A stretch of 64,000 nucleotides of DNA. Source: VXYL01 sp963422285. Its GTDB lineage: Bacteria; Pseudomonadota; Gammaproteobacteria; Pseudomonadales; Azotimanducaceae. Shown here in pieces: positions 31,564 to 40,820 of the stretch. The notes beneath the pieces were generated by a model that worked only from the letters and a program-made list of their open reading frames with translations, did not search any database and was not told the origin of the DNA. Where the stretch lies: assembly GCA_963422285.2 (NCBI GenBank), contig CAXXJO010000002.1, positions 124,001 to 188,000 on the forward strand, given 5' to 3'. Every line of letters starts with the position of its first letter. The stretch's first letter is position 1. The position numbers and the translations under genes are program-made.

Positions 31564-33368
31564 AGCCCCGCCTCCCCGCACCGCTCGCACAGCGCATAGA
31601 CGTGCTTGGGATCGTTGAGCGCGTCGAGCAGACGTAGTTCGCGCATGAATCCGGTCGCTAGGCTGCCGCTCAATCGTCCGGTGCCTGCATCGAGGCCCAG
31701 ATTGTCCAAAACCTGTCGGAGCAGTGCTTCCCGGGGCGACAACGGCTCTTCCAGATGGCGCACCCCGAAGCGCTCGATGCCGGCCAAGGCGGCGGCACTG
31801 GCGATGGCGTCTTCGAGGTGGCCGAGCTGATCCACAAGGCCGAGTTCCAACGCCTTCTCGCCCGTCCACACTCGACCTTGGGCGATGGCGTCCACTTGCT
31901 CCGGCGTCATGCCGCGACCGTCGGCAACCAGCTTGACGAAGCGGTCGTAACCGTGGTCGATGCTGGCCTGCAAGGCGCGCCCCATGGCGTCGCCGATGCC
32001 TCCCAATGGATCCAGCGCGCCGACGAAGGGGCCGGTGCCGACACCGTCCCGGGTGACGCCCACAGCACCCAAGGTGTTCTCGAAGGTGGGGACGATGGCG
32101 AAGATGCCGATGGAACCGGTGATGGTGGTGGGCGCGGCCCAGATCTCATCGGCGGTGGCGGCGATCCAGTAGCCGCCGGATGCCGCAGTGCCGGCCATGG
32201 AAACCACCACCGGCTTGCCCGCTTCCTGCACTTCGGCCACTTCCTGGCGGATTAGCTCGGAAGCGAAGGCGCTGCCTCCGCCCGAGTCGATGCGCAGCAC
32301 CAGGGCCTTGACCGAGTCGTCCTTGCGGGCATCGCGCAGCCGCCGCGCCATGGTGTCCGCGCCGATGAAGCCGCGCGGCTGATTGCCCATCAGGATGGGG
32401 CCGCTGGCGCTGATTAGCGCTACGGTGTCGCCAAACAGGGGCGGCATCGACGGGGGGAGATAGTCGTCGAAGGCGACGTGGCGGTAGGTGTCTTCGCCGC
32501 CAGTGAGAGTGCGCAGGCGCTCGGATACGGCCTCGTTCGCCAGCAAGGCGTCCACCAGGCCATGTTCCATGGCCAATTCGGCGGTATTGCCGCCGGCCTC
32601 GGCAAGCAGTTCGTCGAAGCGGTTGGCATAGGCTAGAACAGCGGCGGTTTCGAGGCCGCGATTGGCGGCGACGCGGTCCACGAATCGCGTCCACAGGCTG
32701 TCGATCGTGGCTTGGCTGGCAACCTTGGCAGCTTCCGACATGTCGCTGCGGGTGTAGGGTTCCACGAACGCCTTGTAGGTGCCGACGCGGAATACATGGA
32801 CGTTGACCTTCAGTTCATCGAACAGCCCTTGGTAGTAGTTGCGGAACGCGCCATAGCCGGCGAGCATGACTTCGCCCATCGGATGCAGGTAGATGTCGTC
32901 GGCGAAGCTGGCCAAGTAGTATTGATCGCGGTTGTAGTAGTGTCCTTTGGCGACGACCTTCTTGCCGCTGGCGCGGAATTCGTCGAGAGAGTCGCCGATG
33001 GCCTCAAGCTGCGCCGGTGCCACATAGCTCAGCGACGACGGATCCAGCACCAACGCCCCGATGCGGGAATCTGCCGCGGCTCGATCGATGGCGTCAAGGA
33101 TATCGCCCAGGGACGTCTCGCCGAAAGAACCGCCCACGAGCAGGTTCAGCGGCTCCCCCGTAGAGGTCTGCTCGACGATGGCGCCCTTGGGCGCAAGCAG
33201 TAGCGCTCCGCCGTCGGGCACTTCAGCTCGATCAGGCCCGGACATCAAGGCCACGACCACGATCAGAAGGATCGCCAGCACGACGAAGTTGGCCAGCGCC
33301 ACCCGGGCGAAGGCGAACGCCCGGGCTACGCCTGCGAAGAGCTTTCCGATGACGTCGCCGATGGACAT
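31560..33368 (-). CDS. sppA: signal peptide peptidase SppA, 67K type
   Basis: A 602-residue membrane-bound serine protease with two tandem ClpP-like domains that digests cleaved signal peptides. The N-terminal membrane anchor is FVVLAILLIVVVALM. The N-domain Lys lies in VGTYKAFVEPYTRSDM. The C-domain nucleophile Ser is in GTAASGGYWIAATADEIWA. IDSGGGSAFASELIRQE is the conserved SGGG loop. ATG 33368 is preferred over the upstream ATG 33428, since MSIGDVIGKLFAG is the usual start. A TACAAT resembling a -10 lies about 36 bases upstream on the minus strand. The stop overlaps the darT GTG. Confidence 0.93.
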   Translation of the reverse strand: MSIGDVIGKLFAGVARAFAFARVALANFVVLAILLIVVVALMSGPDRAEVPDGGALLLAPKGAIVEQTSTGEPLNLLVGGSFGETSLGDILDAIDRAAADSRIGALVLDPSSLSYVAPAQLEAIGDSLDEFRASGKKVVAKGHYYNRDQYYLASFADDIYLHPMGEVMLAGYGAFRNYYQGLFDELKVNVHVFRVGTYKAFVEPYTRSDMSEAAKVASQATIDSLWTRFVDRVAANRGLETAAVLAYANRFDELLAEAGGNTAELAMEHGLVDALLANEAVSERLRTLTGGEDTYRHVAFDDYLPPSMPPLFGDTVALISASGPILMGNQPRGFIGADTMARRLRDARKDDSVKALVLRIDSGGGSAFASELIRQEVAEVQEAGKPVVVSMAGTAASGGYWIAATADEIWAAPTTITGSIGIFAIVPTFENTLGAVGVTRDGVGTGPFVGALDPLGGIGDAMGRALQASIDHGYDRFVKLVADGRGMTPEQVDAIAQGRVWTGEKALELGLVDQLGHLEDAIASAAALAGIERFGVRHLEEPLSPREALLRQVLDNLGLDAGTGRLSGSLATGFMRELRLLDALNDPKHVYALCERCGEAGL

Positions 33369-33452
33369 GGGCGTGCTCCGGCTGAAGTTGACGATGCATT
33401 GTACGGCGTTTCGCTTGAGGACAAGCACCGCCTGTGCTGAAGTAAGCCTGCC

Positions 33453-34835
33453 GTGAACACAAGCTTATGGTCGTATCAGGAGCTGGCCGCCGCCTTGGCC
33501 ATGGCTTCGTCCGATGGTCCGGATATCGCTGGGATCGGCATCGATTCGCGCCGCATCCAACACGGCGACCTGTTCGTCGCTCTGCCGGGCGATCCGGGCC
33601 CGCGTTTTCGGCCCAGCACCCGATCGGATCGGGATGGCCACGACTTCGTCGCCCACGCGGTGGAGAACGGGGCCGCTGCGGTGCTCGTCCACCGCCCCGG
33701 CGATTACGGCGTACCGACCCTGCTGGTTGAAGACACCCTGGACGCGCTGTGGGATTTGGGCCGGGCCGGGCGTCGCCGCCTGTCCGGCCCAGTGGTGGCG
33801 GTGACCGGCAGCAGTGGCAAGACCACCGTCAAGTCCTTCGCCGCCGCCGGGATCGGCGCCTTTTCGACCCACGGCAGCCTGAACAACCACATCGGCGTGC
33901 CGCTGTCCCTGGCGCGTACGCCCCGGGACGCCAAGGGCGGCGTCTACGAGATCGGCACCAACCATCCCGGCGAGATCGAGCCGCTGGCGCACTTGGCGAA
34001 ACCGCAGGTTGCCGTGGTGCTGAACGTGCATCCTGCCCACATCGAGCACTTCGGCACCCTGGACGCGATTCGCCGCGAGAAGACCTCCATCGCCCGTGGT
34101 CTGGAAGAGGGCGGGGTGCTGATTCGACCAGTGGATGTCCATGCCCGCTACCGCGGACGAACCATCACCTTCGGCATGGAGCCTTCGGCGGACATCCGGC
34201 TGACGGACCTAGCCGACGGCATTGCGGAGTTGCGAACGCCAGCGGGCAGCATCCGCTGCGCCGTGCCGGGTGGCGGAGTTCATCGCGCCTTGTCCGTATG
34301 CGCCGTGGCGGCGGTGCTCACGGCCCTGGACCGCCCCTTGGCGCATCTGGAACGACTGGCTGGACAGGATCTGCCGCAAGGGCGCGGCAACCGCATCGAG
34401 GCCGGCGGCGTGACGATCATCGACGAAAGCTACAACGCCAACCCGCAGAGCATGGCGGTCACCTTGGATGCGTTTGCCGGCGAGCCAGTGGGTGCCGCCC
34501 GCAACCGAGAGGGAAAACATCCGCGCCGCCGCATCGCCGTGCTTGGCGACATGCTCGAGCTCGGCGCCGAGGCAGGACGCTACCACTCGCAACTGGCCAT
34601 CCGCTGCGCTGGCGTCGACGGAGTGTTCTGCGCCGGCCAGTGGATGCGCGACCTCTACGACGCCCTGCCGCCGCCTCAGCGATGGGGGTTTGCGGCACGG
34701 GCGGACGCCGCCTTCGTACGACATTGCGCGGCGGCGCTGAAGCCGGGAGACGAGGTGCTCGTCAAGGCATCGAACGGCATCTTCTGGGCCAATCGCTTCG
34801 TAGCAGCGCTGGTTCGGGAGCTCGACGAATCATGA
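33453..34835 (+). CDS. murF: UDP-N-acetylmuramoyl-tripeptide--D-alanyl-D-alanine ligase
   Basis: A 460-residue Mur ligase that adds D-Ala-D-Ala to the peptidoglycan precursor in the cytoplasm. It shows GIGIDSRRIQHGDLFVALPG, P-loop VVAVTGSSGKTTVKSFAAA, GSLNNHIGVPLSLARTP, YEIGTNHPGEIEPLAHL, VVLNVHPAHIEHFGTLDAI, IIDESYNANPQSMAVTLDAF and VLGDMLELGAEAGRYH, all typical of MurF. The start is GTG 33453. It stands alone, divergent from sppA, rather than inside a dcw cell-wall cluster as in many proteobacteria. Confidence 0.96.
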   Translation: MNTSLWSYQELAAALAMASSDGPDIAGIGIDSRRIQHGDLFVALPGDPGPRFRPSTRSDRDGHDFVAHAVENGAAAVLVHRPGDYGVPTLLVEDTLDALWDLGRAGRRRLSGPVVAVTGSSGKTTVKSFAAAGIGAFSTHGSLNNHIGVPLSLARTPRDAKGGVYEIGTNHPGEIEPLAHLAKPQVAVVLNVHPAHIEHFGTLDAIRREKTSIARGLEEGGVLIRPVDVHARYRGRTITFGMEPSADIRLTDLADGIAELRTPAGSIRCAVPGGGVHRALSVCAVAAVLTALDRPLAHLERLAGQDLPQGRGNRIEAGGVTIIDESYNANPQSMAVTLDAFAGEPVGAARNREGKHPRRRIAVLGDMLELGAEAGRYHSQLAIRCAGVDGVFCAGQWMRDLYDALPPPQRWGFAARADAAFVRHCAAALKPGDEVLVKASNGIFWANRFVAALVRELDES

Positions 34836-35008
34836 CATCCTTGGAGAGTGCCAGGACGCGACGTTCCTGTCGCAGTGCGTAGTGCGACGCGCAGCACCGC
34901 GCACCTGCACCCGCGATAGCGATGCGACAATACCGGCTTTCGTCCGGCGGCAGGATTGTCCCGGACTCCGCTTTTGCCTTTGCCGTTCGATGCTGTTGCG
35001 ACGATGCC

Positions 35009-38000
35009 CTATCGCCGTACCAGATGGACGATGACCGCCCGGCGATTCCTGGCGTACGCCGTATCATCAAGGCCGATGGCAACAGGACGTTCTTCACCGA
35101 AACTGACCACCTCGATGCGGGAGTTCGAAATACCCTCGGACACCAGGACATCTCGAACGGCGTTTGCGCGTCTCTCCCCCAATAAGAGGTTGTACTCGTT
35201 GGAGCCTCGGACATCGCAATGGCCTTCTATCCTGATCGCCCAGTCGTCCCTGTCGCGCAGGAAGTTCGCATGACGAGATAGGATTTCCATGTCGCTCGAC
35301 TTGATATTCGCCTTGTCGAAATCGAACAGGATTACCACGTCCACGGGACGTTCGGGCTGCAAGAGCGACGGCGCCGTCGGTTCGGGCGGCGGTGTCGGAG
35401 GCACGGTTTCCAGCTTCGGAACGGGAGGAGGTGCCTTCGGGACGGAGGGAGCAGTTTTCGAGACGGAGGGAGCAGCGTGCGAGACGGAAGGAGAAGCGGT
35501 TCGGGTTGGCCGAGGCGGCGGTGCTGTATGCGAACCGAAGTCCAGCCGCACGGAGACGCCGAAGATGCGCGGCTCGGTGAGGAAGTAGTTGCGGAAGAAG
35601 CCGGACGTGTCCGACGTCAGATACTTGCCCGTCACGTTGTCGTCGTCGAGGATGTTGCGGATCCAAGCCTTCACGGTCCAGCCTTCCCGCTCGTAGATCA
35701 ACGACGCGTTGTGCTGGGACCAAGCGTCGATCTCGTCGCCCATGGTGTTGAACTCGCGGGCGTAGGAGTCGCTCTGCCAGTACCAGTCCCAGCGGCCAGT
35801 CAGCGTGGCTCCGTTGGCCGCGTTCCAGGTGTGCGCGAGGCCCAGGCGCAGGGTGTGCTCCGGCGCGTTCGGCAGCTCGTTGCCGTCCAGGTCCACGGGT
35901 ACGCCTTCCAGGGTCTCGACCCCAGCCGCGGCCAGAAACCGTCGCGAAAAATAGGCTGGAATAGACGCGCCGGCGGCATTCGCCGGATACGACACCGAGC
36001 GCACCGTGGCGCCGTTGCGCACATCGAGCGCGGCCCCCGCGGCCAGGGCCGCGGCCACGACGTCGGCGCTGATCTGCGCCGCCCGCGCCACGTAGTTGAC
36101 GCCGGTGAGGGAACCTGGATCGATATTGTTCAGCAGAACGTAGGCCGCGTCGCCGCCAGTGCGGTTGATCGGATCCAGCGACCGCGAGCCGTCCACCTCG
36201 CTGCCCAGCCAGCCGTAGGCGAAGTCCACCGACAGACCCGGCAGCGCATCCGGACGCCACTGGCCTTCCAGCTCCACGCCCATCAGGTTGGCGTCGATGT
36301 TGTCGTTGATGGAGCTGTTGTTGCGGATGCGGGTCACTTGCAGCCCCGTGTAGTCGTACAGGAAGACCGCGCCGTTCAGCATCAGCCTGCCATCCAGCAG
36401 GGTATTCTTCGCGCCGGCCTCGAAGGCGTTCACCTGCTCGGCGTCAAAAGTGAAGGCCGAAGTGTCCTGGAAAGCTGGCGGGATGGCCGGATTGAAGCCG
36501 CCGGGCTTGTAGCCGCGGCTGTAGAAGCCGTACAGCAGCGTGTCGTTGGACAGCTGGTAGTCGAGCCCCAGCCGGCCGCTCACCTTCCGCCAGGACGCCG
36601 TGCTTGGGCTGCCGGTGACGAACCGCGTTTCGCCGAAGCCGGGCACGGGCGGGACAGCTTCGGCGATGGCGCCGAACGCCGTCGCGCCGGCGGCAAGGCC
36701 GGCGTCGGCGTTGATGGCCGCCGGGTTGCCGGACAAGAGCGCGGCTACCGTGGCCTGGAACAGCGGTGGCAGCGGCAGGCCGGCGATGGCCGCCGGCACG
36801 GCTTGTGGCGGCAGCGCCCCGGCCTGCACAAGGCCGCCGATCTGCTGCGCCGCGCCGATGGCGGCTATCAGCGCCACCGCGGTCTGGCCGTTATCCGCCC
36901 ATACGCTCTGGGCGTTCCAGAACTCCAGCAGTCGGGCGGAATCGGCGCTGAGGCCCGTGGCGGCGCCTTCGGCCATGGCCGCCATTTCACCGAACAGACC
37001 GCTGCGGATCCACACGTTCCCCGATCCAAGCAGACCGCCCAGGGCGGTGTTGGCGTTGGCGGAGTTGAACAGCGCGCTGCTGTCGCTGGTCTGCTTGTTG
37101 TCTTCGTTGAAGCGCAGCCCGGCGGTGAACTTCAGCCGCTCGGACAGGTCCACGTAGATCTCCCCGAATGTCGCCCAGCCGTCGCTGGCGGCACCGCCGG
37201 CGGGATTGTTGGAGTTGAGGAAGAAGCCGGGATACAAGGGCGGCGCTCCCAGTGCCGGGGAGCCGTACAGGCTCACCAGATCCAGGGTGTTGGCGAGCAC
37301 GTAGTAGCCGCCGTAGTTGTCGTCCTCGTACAGACTGGTGCCGAACAAGAAGCCGAACGGCCCCTCGAAGTTGGAATGGATCTTGGCCTCCACGGTCCAG
37401 AACTCGCTCTTGGAATCCTGCTGGTCGTAGGCGAAGACGCGGTTCTGCAGGGCTGGAAACAGGCAGCCGCCGAAGACGCCCGAGGTGCCGTCGTTGAGAT
37501 TGCACGTCTCGGACAGCCACTCTGCGCCTGCGCCCCCGGCCGGCGCGGAGATCGGCCAGACGCTTAGGGGATTGAACGGCGTGGCGCTCAGGGACGGCCC
37601 CACGTCCATCTGGTAGTCCTGGCGGGAGAGGTATTCGTCTTCGCGGCGGGCGCCGATCAGGCTGGCGCTCAGCTGGCCGAAGTCGAGATCCACGCCGAAT
37701 GCCCAGATTTCTTCATCATCCTGGAACACCGGCTCGAAGTCCGTGTGCATGCGCCGATAGCCGATGCCCGCCGGACGCGGGAAGTCGTACAGCGCCGGAT
37801 CGGAGCCGTCCGCGCCTGCCGGCAGCGCTCCGGCCGCGCCGCCGAAGATGCCGCCGGTGGTCGAGCCCAGGTTCGGCGATTCCCAGCCGAAGCCGTCCGG
37901 CGTACAGCCGGTCGTGGGCAGCGCGTTGCGCTCGCACACCTGGTTGGTAATGCGCACCCGGTCGTCGTCCTCCTCGAAGCGTCCGACTTGCAGCCAAGCG

Positions 38001-38791
38001 CTGGCTCGCTCCGTGATGTCCCAGGCCAGCGTCGCCCGCAGCGCCAGGATGTCGCGCCCATCCACGTCCCCGTTGATGCCCGGCAGGGAGTCGCCAGCGC
38101 CGTCTCGCTGGCCGTGCGCCAGGTTCTCGATGTAGCCGTCCCGATCCAGCTTGAAGCCAGACAGGCGCAACGCCACGGCGTCGCCTAAGGGGAGGTTCGT
38201 CGCGCCCTTCCAGCGCCGGTGGCCGTAGTCGCCGGCTTCCAGATCCAGGAAGCCGGCGAGGCTGCCCTGCTCCGGCATCCGAGTGACGAAGTTGATGGCG
38301 CCCCCAGTGGCGTTGCGGCCGAACAACGTACCTTGGGGGCCGCGCAGAACTTCGACGCGCTCCATGTCGAAAAACTCGACGGCGTTGAGATTGGCGGGCA
38401 CGGCGATCTCGTTCAGATGGGCCGAGACGCCGGATTCGCCGGTGCGCCCGATCACCAGATTGCCGATGCCGCGGATGCTGAAGCTGGAGCCGCCGAAGTT
38501 GGTGGCGGTGAACGACACGTTGGGCGCGTTGATCTGCAGATCGGACGGGGTGACGACCTGCCGATCCTCCAGCATGTCGCCGGTAAGCGCGGTGACTGCG
38601 ATGGGCACGTCCTGGATGCTCTCCGCCACCCGCTGCGCGGTGACGATCACCTCTTCGATGTCGTTCGCCTCTTGGGGTGACGCGGTTTCCTGGGCGAACG
38701 CCGCGCCGGGGGTGGCGAGCAGCAGCGCCGCCAGGGTGGCTTCTTGCGCTCGGACCGAAGCCCGCGGATGCAGTTTCGTGGGATTGGTCAT
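35009..38791 (-). CDS. TonB-dependent receptor fused to a C-terminal OmpA/Pal peptidoglycan-binding domain
   Basis: A 1260-residue outer-membrane protein. After a signal peptide (ATLAALLLATPGAAFA) comes a TonB box-like DIEEVIVTAQR. The plug domain follows: DVPIAVTALTGDML, VEVLRGPQGTLFGRNATGGA, INFVTRMP. A 22-strand-type barrel comes next, with YGFYSRGYKPGGFNPAIPP and a last strand FGVSVRLDFGS near residue ~1085. Receptors normally stop there. This one continues through a Pro-rich linker of 7-residue repeats (PSVSHAA, PSVSKTA, PSVPKAP) into ~113 residues of OmpA/Pal: VDVVILFDFDKANIKS, IEGHCDVRGSNEYNLLLGER, RANAVRDVL, FGEERPVA. The Asp and Arg that grip peptidoglycan are both present. Two long Ala-rich insertions (around residues 640-760 and 960-1050) probably form extracellular loops. 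ATG 38791 has GGAGAGAGG just upstream. Confidence 0.92.
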   Translation of the reverse strand: MTNPTKLHPRASVRAQEATLAALLLATPGAAFAQETASPQEANDIEEVIVTAQRVAESIQDVPIAVTALTGDMLEDRQVVTPSDLQINAPNVSFTATNFGGSSFSIRGIGNLVIGRTGESGVSAHLNEIAVPANLNAVEFFDMERVEVLRGPQGTLFGRNATGGAINFVTRMPEQGSLAGFLDLEAGDYGHRRWKGATNLPLGDAVALRLSGFKLDRDGYIENLAHGQRDGAGDSLPGINGDVDGRDILALRATLAWDITERASAWLQVGRFEEDDDRVRITNQVCERNALPTTGCTPDGFGWESPNLGSTTGGIFGGAAGALPAGADGSDPALYDFPRPAGIGYRRMHTDFEPVFQDDEEIWAFGVDLDFGQLSASLIGARREDEYLSRQDYQMDVGPSLSATPFNPLSVWPISAPAGGAGAEWLSETCNLNDGTSGVFGGCLFPALQNRVFAYDQQDSKSEFWTVEAKIHSNFEGPFGFLFGTSLYEDDNYGGYYVLANTLDLVSLYGSPALGAPPLYPGFFLNSNNPAGGAASDGWATFGEIYVDLSERLKFTAGLRFNEDNKQTSDSSALFNSANANTALGGLLGSGNVWIRSGLFGEMAAMAEGAATGLSADSARLLEFWNAQSVWADNGQTAVALIAAIGAAQQIGGLVQAGALPPQAVPAAIAGLPLPPLFQATVAALLSGNPAAINADAGLAAGATAFGAIAEAVPPVPGFGETRFVTGSPSTASWRKVSGRLGLDYQLSNDTLLYGFYSRGYKPGGFNPAIPPAFQDTSAFTFDAEQVNAFEAGAKNTLLDGRLMLNGAVFLYDYTGLQVTRIRNNSSINDNIDANLMGVELEGQWRPDALPGLSVDFAYGWLGSEVDGSRSLDPINRTGGDAAYVLLNNIDPGSLTGVNYVARAAQISADVVAAALAAGAALDVRNGATVRSVSYPANAAGASIPAYFSRRFLAAAGVETLEGVPVDLDGNELPNAPEHTLRLGLAHTWNAANGATLTGRWDWYWQSDSYAREFNTMGDEIDAWSQHNASLIYEREGWTVKAWIRNILDDDNVTGKYLTSDTSGFFRNYFLTEPRIFGVSVRLDFGSHTAPPPRPTRTASPSVSHAAPSVSKTAPSVPKAPPPVPKLETVPPTPPPEPTAPSLLQPERPVDVVILFDFDKANIKSSDMEILSRHANFLRDRDDWAIRIEGHCDVRGSNEYNLLLGERRANAVRDVLVSEGISNSRIEVVSFGEERPVAIGLDDTAYARNRRAVIVHLVRR
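35428..35511 (-). repeat. 21-bp tandem repeat encoding the Pro-Ser linker of the receptor
   Basis: About four imperfect 21-base units encode PSVSHAA, PSVSKTA, PSVPKAP and PPVPKLE. On the plus strand the core reads GAGACGGAGGGAGCAG with variants. It sits exactly between barrel and OmpA-like domain, so copy number would set the length of the periplasmic tether. Boundaries are approximate. Confidence 0.6.
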
Positions 38792-39684
38792 TTGCCTCTC
38801 TCCGAACCCTTCGAAAGAAAACCGGGCCGCAACTATACTCTTTGGCAGCCTTGCCGGCACCATCGTTTCGCGGGCCGCGAACGGCGTCGTCGGGTGCCGG
38901 CCAGGCGCAGCTGGCGGTGGTGACAGCGCCGCCGTCGCGGAATTGCTCCCCGCCTGCAACTCGCTCCAGCGTAGACTCCCTTGTCCCTCGCGGGGAGACA
39001 TGCCAGCCTATCGGTCGGCGATGCGGTCGAACCAAGTGCCGTGGCGATCTTCGATTTCACGCTGTTCTCCGGCGCCACGGAGGAAGCGCATGCGCCGCTG
39101 ATCGAAGCTGGATGCGGCCTCGTCCTCAACGCGACTTCTTCATCGGCTACAGCCTGGAGCGAATCAACCCCGGCTAGCGGCGCATCGCTTGGCGGATATC
39201 GTGCAATCGTCGCCAGCTCGACACCTGAGGCCGCGGTCTACGTCAATACGCTCTGCGCGCGGATCGTCGACGAGCGCCTCGATCACCAACGATTTCAAGG
39301 ATTCCGAAGCGTTTTCCAGCACCATTCGATCCAATCGATGCCAATATCGAACAGGGACCAGCGGATGGTGACTACTTCGTCGTGCTGCTTTGAAGGAAAG
39401 ACTGGTTTGGAATACCTTCGAGCCAAGTCTCATAGAGATGTGAAACGGAGTGGGAATGCCTGCTCCTCCCGGATTCATGCAACAGCGCACCGCAGCTTCA
39501 TGGTTTGCCCGCACTATGGAAATCGCGCAATCGCAGACGGTCATTGAATCCATGCCATGCAATGACAAGGCTACCCTGTCGATACGCCAGTCCCCAAAAC
39601 TCGAAAAATAATACCTTGGCATGGAATCCTGCTTGTCATGGACGAGGCGGTTCCGACCAGGGCGCGGTGTCCGTCGAAGCGGCG
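38792..39684. other. intergenic stretch without a supported gene
   Basis: Nearly 900 bases between the receptor start and moaA. On the minus strand upstream of the receptor a TATAGT (about 38833-38838) is a possible -10. Longer frames (plus 38981-39547, minus 39164-39622) lack recognisable domains, have unlikely composition and contradict each other. It may contain decayed sequence. Nothing functional can be supported. Confidence 0.45.
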
Positions 39685-40758
39685 ATGTCCGATTCCCAGC
39701 CGGCGGGACGAGCGAATCGCGCAGGCGAAGTCCAAGTCGCGTATCATGGAGGCCCGCTTGGCCATGCCGATAACGTGCGAAACCAAGAACCCATCATCGG
39801 CGACGCCCAAGGAAGGCGCTTCCGCAATCTGCGCGTCAGCCTGACCGCGGCGTGCAACTACGCCTGCACCTACTGCGTCCCTAACGGCAGGCGTTTGCAG
39901 GCTGCGGTGGCGGAGCTTGGATCGGACGAACTGCTGCGCGCCGTGCGCCTGCTGGTCGAAACCGCCGGCATCGACAAGCTGCGCATCACCGGCGGCGAAC
40001 CGCTGCTGTCGCCCAAGTTCGACTCGTTCCTGCCGGCCGTCATGCGTCTGCCTCTCGCCGACGTCTCCGTGACCACCAATGGCCAGCTGCTGTCGCGCAA
40101 GGCCGAACTCATCGCGGCCGCCGGCCTTGCGCGCATCAACGTCAGCTTGGACACTCTCGACCCCGAGCGTTTCCGCGCCATCGCCCGCAGCGGCGACCTC
40201 GCCACCGTGCTCGACGGCATCGAGCGCATGCGGGCTGCCGGCCTCAAGGTGAAAGTCAACATGGTGCCGATGAAGTCCGCCAACGTGGATCAGATCCTGC
40301 CCATGCTGGACTACTGCCTCGATCGCGACATCGAACTGCGCTTCATCGAGCTGATGAACATGGGCCACCTCAAGCACGGTGCCGGCTATCAGCGGGACTT
40401 CTTCGGCATGGACGATATCCTGGTGCTGATCGGCTCCCGCTACGACTTCGCCCGCACCGACGCCGCCTACGATTCCACCTCGGTGCGCTACGAGATTCCC
40501 GACCGCGGCGTGTTCGGCATCATCGCCAACGAGTCGCAGCCGTTCTGCGCCTCCTGTACGCGCCTGCGGCTGTCGTCCAACGGCTATCTCTACGGCTGCC
40601 TGTCGAGCACCAAGCGGCATGCCATGGCGGATGTCCTGCAGCTGTCGGACGAACAGGCGCGCACGGTGCTGCGCAACCGGCTCATGGGTGCGCTGGCGGA
40701 CAAGCAGACCGTCCAGTTCAAGGGCGAGGTTACGGTCATGAAGTTCATCGGCGGATAG
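39685..40758 (+). CDS. moaA: GTP 3',8-cyclase (molybdenum cofactor biosynthesis protein A)
   Basis: A ~357-residue radical SAM enzyme that starts molybdopterin synthesis by rearranging GTP. The N-terminal cluster motif is SLTAACNYACTYCVPNGRR, followed by LRITGGEPLLSPKF and NINVSLDTLD-like ARINVSLDTLDPERF. FCASCTRLRLSSNGYLYGCL binds the second 4Fe-4S cluster. The protein ends in the Gly-Gly (MKFIGG) that MoaA needs for activity. The start is uncertain: ATG 39685 adds a ~50-residue extension before GRRFRNLRVS, and a later start is possible. The DUF1285 gene follows directly. No other moa genes are in the window. Confidence 0.92.
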   Translation: MSDSQPAGRANRAGEVQVAYHGGPLGHADNVRNQEPIIGDAQGRRFRNLRVSLTAACNYACTYCVPNGRRLQAAVAELGSDELLRAVRLLVETAGIDKLRITGGEPLLSPKFDSFLPAVMRLPLADVSVTTNGQLLSRKAELIAAAGLARINVSLDTLDPERFRAIARSGDLATVLDGIERMRAAGLKVKVNMVPMKSANVDQILPMLDYCLDRDIELRFIELMNMGHLKHGAGYQRDFFGMDDILVLIGSRYDFARTDAAYDSTSVRYEIPDRGVFGIIANESQPFCASCTRLRLSSNGYLYGCLSSTKRHAMADVLQLSDEQARTVLRNRLMGALADKQTVQFKGEVTVMKFIGG

Positions 40759-40820
40759 CCAAGCTGGCCAGCGCCTTCCAGAGCCTGCTCGACGCCACCC
40801 GGGACCGGGCGCTGCCGCCG

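Noticed and set aside
35477..37567. 696-codon plus-strand frame opposite the TonB receptor
   Set aside because: No domain, low-complexity Gly/Arg/Val sequence, fully antisense to the receptor barrel.
39164..39622. 152-codon minus-strand frame upstream of moaA
   Set aside because: No ribosome binding site, no recognisable motif and unusual composition; a plus-strand frame covers the same bases.
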